Shown here piece after piece: positions 6,794 to 12,139 of a stretch of 12,139 nucleotides of DNA. The first letter of the stretch is position 1. The number at the start of each line of letters is the position of its first letter. The stretch is from an uncultured Collinsella sp. (GTDB lineage Bacteria; Actinomycetota; Coriobacteriia; Coriobacteriales; Coriobacteriaceae). Location of the stretch: NCBI GenBank assembly GCA_958431945.1, contig CAUASQ010000043.1, forward strand, positions 1-12,139. The letters run 5' to 3'. The notes under the pieces were generated by a model. It worked only from the letters and a program-made list of their open reading frames with translations. It did not search any database and was not told where the DNA came from. A program made the translations under genes and the position numbers.

Positions 6794-7864
6794 GCCGAAG
6801 CTGATGCCCAGCGCCTTGGCCTCGCGCACCAGATCACTCTGGGGGTCGACATACTTGAGCTTGCCGGCGACTTCCTCGAGCGGCATGTGGCACATCTTGC
6901 CGTCACGCAGGGCGATCATGTAGCCAAACTCGCCGCGTAGACAGCCCAGTGCCGCCTCGACGCCGCACTGGGTCGCAAAGATGCGGTCCTGGGCGTCGGG
7001 CTGGCCGCCGCGCTGCGTGTGGCCGGGGATGGCGACGCGGGTCTCGCGACCGGTCTTGGCCTCGATCTCCTTGGCGATGTCGTAGACGATCGACGGGCTC
7101 GTGCGCTCGGCGAGTTTCTTCTTGTACTCCTTCTTGGACAGCGCCGCGTCCTCCTTGGAAATAGCGCCCTCGGCGACGGCCACGATGGTAAAGCGGCTGC
7201 CGGTTTCCATGCGATGCTCGATGGTCTTGATGACCTGGTCCATGTCGTAGGGGATCTCGGGAATCAGGATGACGTCCGCGCCGCCCGCAACGCCGGCGTA
7301 CAGCGGGATCCAGCCAACCTTGTGCCCCATGATCTCGATAACGAACACGCGGCCGTGGCTCGAGGCGGTGGTGTGGATGTCGTCGATGCACTTGGTGGCG
7401 ACGTCGATGGCGCTCGTAAAGCCAAACGTCATCTCGGTGCCCCAGGTGTCGTTATCGATGGTCTTGGGCAGAGCGATAACGTTGAGGCCCTCTTCGCGCA
7501 GGCGGTTGGCGGTCTTGGTGGAGCCGTTGCCGCCCAGCATAAACAGGCAGTCGAGCTGCAGCTTGTGATAGGTGTGGACCATTGCCGGCACCTTCTCGAC
7601 GCCGTCGGCCTCGGGAGTGTCCAGACGCTTGAACGGCGTGCGGCTCGTGCCCAGAATAGTGCCGCCGCGGGTGAGGATACCGCTAAAATCGGCGGGCGTC
7701 ATGACACGGAACCTGCTGTAGATAAGGCCCTGATATCCGTCCTCAAAGCCATAAATCTCGATAGGCTCTTTGCTATTGGTCATAAGCGTTTTGACAATGC
7801 CGCGCATGGTGGCGTTGAGCGCCTGGCAGTCGCCGCCACTAGTAAGAAGACCGATCCTAAGCAT
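6785..7864 (-). CDS. pfkA: 6-phosphofructokinase
   Basis: This cytoplasmic enzyme phosphorylates fructose 6-phosphate to fructose 1,6-bisphosphate, the committed step of glycolysis. The 359-aa product has TSGGDCQALNA (8-18), GGNGST (111-116), PKTIDND with probable catalytic Asp137 (133-139), MGHKVGWIPLYAG in the substrate pocket and TQRGGQPDAQDR near the C-terminal site. Gly114 in GGNGS favours ATP as donor, since diphosphate-dependent enzymes usually carry Asp there. Lys134 is the residue seen in the PPi and longer actinobacterial/clostridial groups, so donor choice should be treated as probable. The ATG at 7864 follows GGAAGGA. The gene's last codons lie in the 185-bp inverted element. Confidence 0.95.
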   Translation of the reverse strand: MLRIGLLTSGGDCQALNATMRGIVKTLMTNSKEPIEIYGFEDGYQGLIYSRFRVMTPADFSGILTRGGTILGTSRTPFKRLDTPEADGVEKVPAMVHTYHKLQLDCLFMLGGNGSTKTANRLREEGLNVIALPKTIDNDTWGTEMTFGFTSAIDVATKCIDDIHTTASSHGRVFVIEIMGHKVGWIPLYAGVAGGADVILIPEIPYDMDQVIKTIEHRMETGSRFTIVAVAEGAISKEDAALSKKEYKKKLAERTSPSIVYDIAKEIEAKTGRETRVAIPGHTQRGGQPDAQDRIFATQCGVEAALGCLRGEFGYMIALRDGKMCHMPLEEVAGKLKYVDPQSDLVREAKALGISFGDE

Positions 7865-7902
7865 GGTGAATCCTTCCGGGCAAGTTATAACATGCGTATA
7901 AG

Positions 7903-7935
7903 TTTACCCCCGCACACTGTTGATGCGGGGGTAAA
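7903..7935. repeat. Perfect 12-bp stem-loop between hydrolase and pfkA
   Basis: TTTACCCCCGCA (7903-7914) and TGCGGGGGTAAA (7924-7935) pair perfectly around a 9-base loop. It lies 70 bases after the hydrolase stop and 39 bases before the pfkA start, both on the minus strand. No T-run follows on either strand, so it is either a non-canonical terminator or a regulatory/leader structure for pfkA. Confidence 0.65.
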
Positions 7936-8004
7936 ACGTGTTAGCTCAAGCGTATGGAAATGTAAGCAACGTCAGGCGAGCGTAAGGACGACGGTGCCAG
8001 CTCC

Positions 8005-9090
8005 TTACAGTGCGAAGGCGTCGACGTCGCCCCAGTGGCGGCGCAGCGTAATAGCGGCAGCGGGTTCGGTATTGTCGAAGACGACCGACCATTGCGTGTT
8101 GCTGGTGATGTCTTCCGGATTGGGCTCTTGCGCCGCAGCGCGTAGGGCCTTCCAAGCGACTGCCTCGTCCTGGGCACCGACATGGGCGTCAAGGACATCG
8201 GCGATTGCGACGGCGCGTTCTTTACCATGGCCCAGCTCGCCATTCTTTTGGTTGGGCAGCACTTCGTCACCATAGCAGGCATAGAAGTTCGTAACCTGGC
8301 GTACAGGAGTCACTTTGCATGCACGGTCGGGGTCGCGCGGATCCCACTCCACCACCCGCGCGTCACCGGCGGCGTCGTTGATAAAGAAGTGGTAATCGCG
8401 TCCTGCCATGGCGTGCATGTCGTAGGCGGAAAGCAGGTCGACAGCTTCTTGCGTGGTGGCGGCACGGTCGAGCACCAGGCGGATGGCGAGCGAGGTATTG
8501 ATGACGGGGCGCTGCGTGTCCTGGTCACAGGGTTTGGAATCCAGGGTGAGTACGGCAATGGACACGCCGCGTTCGTTAACACCGTCGAGCTGGGCAAACG
8601 GGCCCATGAGTGCGGCGGCGCGTCCGGCGACGGAGTCAAGCGGAGTGTTATCGCCCAGGTTGTTAAGGGCGGTAAACCCGATGGAGGCATAGCCGCCGCG
8701 TGGGTGATTGCGCACCAGCAGCGCCGAGGTGTCGTCCTTGAAGTCGTAATTGCGACCGGTGCGCACGCGGCCTTCGGCATCTACGGCGACAAAAGCGCTG
8801 CAGGCAAACTGGGGCGCCTGGACATGTGCTGGCACGCCGGGCAACACCTGTGCCACCACAGCATCGATGTAGGCCTGGTCGTCGCGCACATCGGCGGCGA
8901 TGATGCAGTCGAGGTCGTAGTCGTAGGCGATGTCGATCGCGTACAGGTCATAGCCATCCGCGTAGCCGGTCAAGCGTTTGAGCGACGCGGCGGACTTGAT
9001 TTGCTTGTGATAAACGATACCGGTGGCAGCGGCAAGGCCGACGGCGACTCCCGCGACACCGCAGGCGATGGCAATGTTACGTGGCTTCAT
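8005..9090 (-). CDS. Linear amide C-N hydrolase (choloylglycine hydrolase/NAAA superfamily), membrane-anchored
   Basis: The 361-aa protein has the Ntn-hydrolase signature CSAFVAVDAEG with probable nucleophile Cys97, followed by GRNYDF (112-117), a PFAQLDGVNERGVSIAVL segment and late TSNTQWSVVFD. These occur in enzymes that cleave amide bonds in bile-salt conjugates, N-acyl amino acids or fatty-acid amides. A hydrophobic N-terminal segment (about residues 6-27) is a signal anchor, and some 95 residues precede Cys97, whereas classical bile salt hydrolases begin at the nucleophile. It therefore probably acts outside the membrane after cleavage or rearrangement ahead of Cys97. The substrate is unknown. 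GAGAGGAG precedes the ATG at 9090. It is divergent from the aminopeptidase gene across 161 bases. Confidence 0.85.
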   Translation of the reverse strand: MKPRNIAIACGVAGVAVGLAAATGIVYHKQIKSAASLKRLTGYADGYDLYAIDIAYDYDLDCIIAADVRDDQAYIDAVVAQVLPGVPAHVQAPQFACSAFVAVDAEGRVRTGRNYDFKDDTSALLVRNHPRGGYASIGFTALNNLGDNTPLDSVAGRAAALMGPFAQLDGVNERGVSIAVLTLDSKPCDQDTQRPVINTSLAIRLVLDRAATTQEAVDLLSAYDMHAMAGRDYHFFINDAAGDARVVEWDPRDPDRACKVTPVRQVTNFYACYGDEVLPNQKNGELGHGKERAVAIADVLDAHVGAQDEAVAWKALRAAAQEPNPEDITSNTQWSVVFDNTEPAAAITLRRHWGDVDAFAL

Positions 9091-9251
9091 GACGGCTCCT
9101 CTCGTCCTGTTAGCGCAATTGTCGCAAAAGGAACGCGGGCATGATGGCTCAAGTTGGTGAGCGGCGCGGAATTAAGCACGGAATGAAGAGTGCGGCGCTG
9201 GCGTGGCGGGGTATGCTGGAGGGGACCATCAACCCAGCGAAAGGGGAGAGC

Positions 9252-10637
9252 ATGACGGATCAGGAAACGCCCGAGCGCGCGCATGTGACGGCCGACGATA
9301 TCGAGGCCGCCAACGACCTTATCGACTTTATCGAGGCATGCCCCAGCATGTTCCATACGGCGGCGACCATTATGGCCGAGCTCGACGAGGCGGGCTTTAC
9401 CTACCTGCCCGAGAATGCGGCGTGGGACATCGAGCCGGGCGGGCGTTATTACACGCAGCGCAACACCTCGAGCGTTGTTGCCTTTAAGGTGGGCGAGGAC
9501 CTGGCCGCGACGTGGGGCGAGGACGGCGTTGCCGGTGACTATCATTTTCAGCTCACGGCGTCGCACAGCGATTCGCCGACGTTTAAGGTCAAGGCCGTGC
9601 CCGAGCTCGACGGCGCGGGCGAAACGCTGCGCCTGAACACCGAGGCCTACGGCGGTATGATCGACTACACCTGGTTCGATCGTCCGCTGGCGCTCGCGGG
9701 CCGCGTGCTGGTGCGCGAGGGCGACCGTATCGAGAGTCGTCTGCTTGCCACCGAGCGCGAGGTCGCTATCATTCCGAGCCTTGCCATCCATATGAATCGT
9801 GGCGTTAACGAGGGCTTTGCGCCCAATCGCGCCGTCGACCTGTGCCCGCTCATCAGCGCCGGCGAGCTGAAGCAGGGCGACTTTGACGCTCTGATCGCCG
9901 AAGAGCTGGATGTTGAGCCCGAGCAGATCCTGGGCCGTGATCTGTTCCTGGTCAATCGTCAGGATGCGCGCATTTGGGGCTGGGCCGACGAGTTCATCTC
10001 GACGCCCAAGCTCGATGACCTGGCCTGCGCCTACACCTCGCTGCAGGCATTTTTGGGTGCCGAGAACGCGCACGACGTTTCGGTCTTCTGCTGCTTTGAT
10101 AACGAGGAGGTTGGCTCCGAGACCAAACAGGGTGCCATGTCGACGTTCTTGGCCGATGCACTGCGACGCATTAACGGCTCGCTGGGCTTTGACGACGAGT
10201 CATATCATCGCGCCCTTGCCGCATCGATGCTCGTGAGCTGCGACAACGCGCATGCCGTGCACCCCAACCACGCCGAGAAGTGCGATGCCCGCAACCAGGT
10301 GGTGCTCAACGGCGGCATCGTCATCAAGGAAGCCGCCAACCAGCATTACTGCACCGATGCCTTTAGCCGCGCGGTGTTCCAGGCTATTTGCGATGACGCC
10401 GACGTGCCCACGCAGGCCTTCGCCAACAAGAGCGATATGGCGGGTGGCTCCACGCTCGGCAACCTGTCGAACATGCAGGCGAGCATGCATGCCGTGGACG
10501 TGGGCCTGCCGCAGCTGGCCATGCACTCAAGCTACGAGACCGGCGGCGTACGCGACGTGATGTACGCCATTCGCGCCCTTACGGCCTTCTACGAGCGCAA
10601 CCTAACCATCAACGGCGCCGAAAGCGTGGAGCTCTAA
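9252..10637 (+). CDS. M18 family aminopeptidase
   Basis: A zinc-dependent cytosolic exopeptidase of the aspartyl-aminopeptidase family, expected to trim N-terminal residues from peptides. The 461-aa product shows the family's metal and catalytic motifs in order: ASHSDSP with His105, LDDLACAY with Asp255/256, FDNEEVGSE with Glu285/286, SCDNAHAVHPNH with Asp331, NKSDMAGGSTLG, and AMHSSYETGG with His425. Length is normal. ATG at 9252 was chosen because AAGGGGAG lies three bases ahead and homology begins soon after; starts upstream to 9141 would add 37 residues unlike the family. The gene ends just before a dispersed repeat copy and a strong terminator. Confidence 0.94.
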   Translation: MTDQETPERAHVTADDIEAANDLIDFIEACPSMFHTAATIMAELDEAGFTYLPENAAWDIEPGGRYYTQRNTSSVVAFKVGEDLAATWGEDGVAGDYHFQLTASHSDSPTFKVKAVPELDGAGETLRLNTEAYGGMIDYTWFDRPLALAGRVLVREGDRIESRLLATEREVAIIPSLAIHMNRGVNEGFAPNRAVDLCPLISAGELKQGDFDALIAEELDVEPEQILGRDLFLVNRQDARIWGWADEFISTPKLDDLACAYTSLQAFLGAENAHDVSVFCCFDNEEVGSETKQGAMSTFLADALRRINGSLGFDDESYHRALAASMLVSCDNAHAVHPNHAEKCDARNQVVLNGGIVIKEAANQHYCTDAFSRAVFQAICDDADVPTQAFANKSDMAGGSTLGNLSNMQASMHAVDVGLPQLAMHSSYETGGVRDVMYAIRALTAFYERNLTINGAESVEL

Positions 10638-10638
10638 A

Positions 10639-10674
10639 ACCTACCAAAAAGGGACAGGTTCATTTTGGCAGGTT
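10639..10674 (+). repeat. Dispersed 36-bp repeat, copy B
   Basis: It starts directly after the aminopeptidase stop codon. It matches copy A (2686-2721, opposite orientation) at 32 of 36 positions. In this copy the ends also pair, CCTACCAAAA with TTTTGGCAGG (one mismatch), giving a hairpin with a 13-base loop; copy A has lost part of that pairing. Confidence 0.7.
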
Positions 10675-10723
10675 TTATCTGGACGAATGCAAAGGGTGAA
10701 ACCGAACTAGATCGGTGATACGT

Positions 10724-10758
10724 AGCCGCCGAGGTGCAGTGTGCCTCGGCGGCTTTTT
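10724..10758 (+). terminator. Rho-independent terminator after the aminopeptidase gene
   Basis: An 11-bp perfect stem, AGCCGCCGAGG (10724-10734) with CCTCGGCGGCT (10744-10754), is followed directly by a T-run. It lies 87 bases after the stop and separates the aminopeptidase from the toxin-antitoxin pair. Confidence 0.92.
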
Positions 10759-10776
10759 GTGTACAGAGTACGGCTA

Positions 10777-10828
10777 ATGCTTATAAATGCTATACATGCT
10801 TTACGTATCTACCATAGAGTTTTATGAT
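10777..10828 (+). promoter_or_regulatory. Toxin-antitoxin promoter with ATGCT repeats
   Basis: TTTACG (10800-10805) and TATGAT (10823-10828) are spaced by 17 bases, and the antitoxin ATG follows 25 bases later. ATGCT occurs three times at 10777, 10787 and 10796, about one helical turn apart and ending at the -35 box. Ribbon-helix-helix antitoxins usually bind short repeated operators at their own promoter, so these are candidate sites. Confidence 0.55.
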
Positions 10829-10853
10829 GATTATAAAGTATTAAGGAGAGGTC

Positions 10854-11234
10854 ATGACCACAACAGCCGCTCAGATCAACGTACGTCTCGATGCCGATCT
10901 TAAAAGGAGTGGGGACGCCGCTCTCTCCAGGGCCGGTATGACGCCGAGCCAGGCGGTGCGAGCGCTCTGGCGGCTTGCGGCGTCGCTGGCTGATCGGCCC
11001 GGCGCGCTCCAGGACATCCTTTCGCCCGGTCGTGCCCGGGCGGAACAGCGCGAGCGCGAAAAGGCCGCTAAACGTAAGCTCGAGCTCATGGATCAGGGGT
11101 CGAAGCTGTTCGCTGCCGCTTGCCGTGAGTCGGGAATCGATATGGTCAAGGCTCAGCCCTCGGGCGATGAAGAACTCAAACGGAACGCCTACGCGGATCG
11201 CTACGGCGAGGAGATGAGCTGGCTCTATGAGTGA
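10854..11234 (+). CDS. RelB/DinJ-like ribbon-helix-helix antitoxin
   Basis: The 126-aa product begins with a ribbon-helix-helix domain: strand INVRLDADLK (8-17), a first helix to about residue 28, the turn GMTPSQ, and a second helix AVRALWRLAA. This is the RelB/DinJ antitoxin pattern, which binds the operator as a dimer. The charged C-terminal part (from about residue 50, ending in MSWLYE) probably wraps the toxin. AAGGAGAGG lies just ahead of the ATG. The gene overlaps the PIN-domain gene by 8 bases, implying translational coupling. RelB/DinJ proteins usually pair with RelE/YafQ-type toxins, so the partner here is of a different class. Confidence 0.85.
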   Translation: MTTTAAQINVRLDADLKRSGDAALSRAGMTPSQAVRALWRLAASLADRPGALQDILSPGRARAEQREREKAAKRKLELMDQGSKLFAAACRESGIDMVKAQPSGDEELKRNAYADRYGEEMSWLYE

Positions 11235-11718
11235 GACTCCAAGGCGCATCTTGGTTGACACCAACGTGTGGCTCGATTACTTCATTCCCTCACGACGTGG
11301 TCGTTCGGTGGCGATTGAGTTTTTACGCGATGCATGCACGGCGCAGGTGGATTTGCTGTATGCGGCGACATCGTCCAAAGATCTGTTCTATTTGATTTCG
11401 AGCGAACATAAGGCGTGGTATCGGCGCGAGCATGGCTCGCTATCCCAAGATGCCGCCGTGGCGGCGACATCACTTGCATGGGATTGCCTCGACGTGTTGT
11501 CGCAACTTGCCACGCCGGTACCCTGCGACCTGAGTGACATATGGATGGCGAGCAAGCAGCGTAAGCTCCATAGCGATTACGAAGACGATTTAATCATTGC
11601 GGCAGCAATGCGCGCAAAGGCAGACCTTCTGGTCACCAACGATGCCAAACTCTGTTCACACGCACCAGTCGCCGCAATGAGCGTAGAAGACGCAAAGAAT
11701 TACTTAGCAACGCTCTAA
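11227..11718 (+). CDS. PIN-domain toxin (VapC-like ribonuclease)
   Basis: The 163-aa protein is predicted to be a metal-dependent RNase that blocks translation when freed from its antitoxin. It shows the PIN acidic set: Asp11 in VDTNVWLDYF, probable Asp52 in TSSKDLFYLI, Asp120/121 in YEDDLIIAAA, and Asp139 in LLVTNDAKL. The TSSKD and YEDDL wording fits the PIN_3-type group rather than classical VapC, and the length is slightly above the usual 130-145. It starts at ATG 11227, inside the antitoxin's final codons. Cellular target is unknown. Confidence 0.9.
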   Translation: MSETPRRILVDTNVWLDYFIPSRRGRSVAIEFLRDACTAQVDLLYAATSSKDLFYLISSEHKAWYRREHGSLSQDAAVAATSLAWDCLDVLSQLATPVPCDLSDIWMASKQRKLHSDYEDDLIIAAAMRAKADLLVTNDAKLCSHAPVAAMSVEDAKNYLATL

Positions 11719-11740
11719 CAATTTGAAGACCCCACAGGAC

Positions 11741-11813
11741 GAACAAAAGTCAGCGAATGTCCCCAGGCAGGGCCGCGCCAGCCAGTCCCTTTAGGTTGAA
11801 CAAAAGTCAGCGA
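11741..11813. repeat. 16-bp direct repeat, 57-bp period
   Basis: GAACAAAAGTCAGCGA occurs at 11741-11756 and again, identical, at 11798-11813. The second copy abuts the left end of the 98-bp palindrome. It lies in the gene-free gap between the toxin gene and the dehydrogenase gene. Confidence 0.75.
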
Positions 11814-11911
11814 GAGCCCGTCTGGGCGAGCAAGGTGCCTTGAAAGAGGAGGGCATAGGCCTTCTGGCCATGCCCGACGATTGAAAGGCAGATTGCCGTC
11901 CAGACGGGCTC
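11814..11911. repeat. 98-bp imperfect palindrome (possible multi-branched RNA)
   Basis: GAGCCCGTCTGG (11814-11825) pairs perfectly with 11900-11911. At the centre GGGCAT-A-GGCC, TTCT, GGCC-ATGCCC (11851-11875) forms a long hairpin with one bulge. Between them the two halves still align as inverted copies (both contain GCAA and TGCCTT in register) but have diverged, so each side can also form its own small hairpin, CAAG/CTTG at 11830-11841 and GGCA/TGCC near 11888-11897. The result is a closing stem with about three branches. No coding frame or T-run goes with it. Confidence 0.65.
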
Positions 11912-11924
11912 GCAGCGTCGAGGG

Positions 11925-11952
11925 GTTCCGGCGTTTGGTAAAACGCCGGAAC
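11925..11952. repeat. 12-bp perfect hairpin at the dehydrogenase 3' end
   Basis: GTTCCGGCGTTT (11925-11936) and AAACGCCGGAAC (11941-11952) pair around a 4-base loop, starting 4 bases after the dehydrogenase stop codon on the minus strand. Position and strength suit a terminator or 3'-end stabiliser, but no T-run follows on either strand. Confidence 0.65.
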
Positions 11953-11955
11953 AAT

Positions 11956-12139
11956 CTAGTGCTCGATCCAGCAGCGAAGCGTCTCGCCGGCCTGCAGGTG
12001 ACGCAGATTCTCTGCGGCAATGTTGACCACATTGTTGAGCGTGGCGGCCAGGTGGAACCAGCCCGAGACGTGCGGCGTGATGAGCATGTTGGGCGCATCC
12101 CACAGGGGGCTTGTCGCAGGCAGCGGCTCGGGGTCGGTG
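11956..12139 (-). CDS. D-2-hydroxyacid dehydrogenase, C-terminal part (runs off the window)
   Basis: The last 60 codons of a minus-strand gene that continues right of the window. The residues TDPEPLPATSPLWDAPNMLI, then TPHVSGW, are the classic end of D-isomer-specific 2-hydroxyacid dehydrogenases: EPLP, LW, N(M/V)LITPH, with the His of TPH as catalytic acid/base. The protein closes HLQAGETLRCWIEH. Such enzymes reduce 2-keto acids with NAD(P)H. The substrate cannot be told from this piece. The stop is TAG at 11956-11958, followed at once by the hairpin at 11925-11952. Confidence 0.88.
   Translation of the reverse strand, partial: TDPEPLPATSPLWDAPNMLITPHVSGWFHLAATLNNVVNIAAENLRHLQAGETLRCWIEH

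Noticed and set aside
7019..8275. Long plus-strand frame (418 codons) antisense to pfkA and the hydrolase
   Set aside because: The minus-strand frames show clear family motifs; this frame is a GC-bias shadow, Gly/Ala/Val-rich with no recognisable domain.
8005..9090. Classical bile salt hydrolase
   Set aside because: The nucleophile is at residue 97 after a signal anchor, not at position 2 as in classical enzymes; only superfamily membership is supported.
9141..9251. Upstream start for the aminopeptidase adding 37 residues
   Set aside because: The extra residues do not resemble the family, and a strong AAGGGGAG site lies right before the ATG at 9252.
9087..10073. Minus-strand frame of 328 codons opposite the aminopeptidase
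   Set aside because: Antisense shadow of a gene with complete metal-site motifs; no domain and no ribosome-binding site.

Overview
The window looks like chromosome from a high-GC gut actinobacterium of class Coriobacteriia, most likely Collinsella or a close relative. This rests on codon usage, the style of the proteins, the dispersed palindromic repeats and recall of similar gene products; no database search was possible. No rRNA, tRNA, CRISPR array, transposase or phage gene was recognised.

Layout, left to right. 1-341 is G-rich and holds no confident gene. 342-920 (+) is an O6-alkylguanine-DNA alkyltransferase (ogt). A 62-bp tandem palindromic repeat (about 960-1098) follows. Next come two gene relics on the minus strand, the tail of a ClC chloride channel and the head of an Abi-family protein, joined in different frames (1078-1689). 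1861-2499 (-) is a GyrI-like small-molecule-binding protein; a perfect 14-bp palindrome matching the LexA/SOS box of Gram-positive bacteria lies just upstream. 2771-3472 and 3478-6243 (+) form a MacB/LolD-type ABC ATPase plus a large FtsX-like permease, ended by a clear terminator at 6305-6348.

6350-6784 has no gene but is dense in inverted repeats, including a 185-bp palindrome-like element (6609-6793) that takes in the last codons of the neighbouring 6-phosphofructokinase gene (6785-7864, -). Upstream of that gene lies a membrane-anchored linear amide C-N hydrolase of the choloylglycine hydrolase/NAAA superfamily (8005-9090, -). It is divergent from an M18 metallo-aminopeptidase (9252-10637, +), which ends in a repeat copy and a strong terminator (10724-10758). 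A toxin-antitoxin pair follows: a RelB/DinJ-like ribbon-helix-helix antitoxin (10854-11234) and a PIN-domain toxin (11227-11718). After another palindrome-rich gap, the window ends in the C-terminus of a D-2-hydroxyacid dehydrogenase (11956-12139, -).

The protein genes mostly belong to known families. Two things stand out. One is a possible small DNA-damage theme: an alkyltransferase near an apparently LexA-controlled GyrI-like protein. The other is a set of long intergenic palindromes and dispersed repeats placed at gene 3' ends, which no named gene explains.
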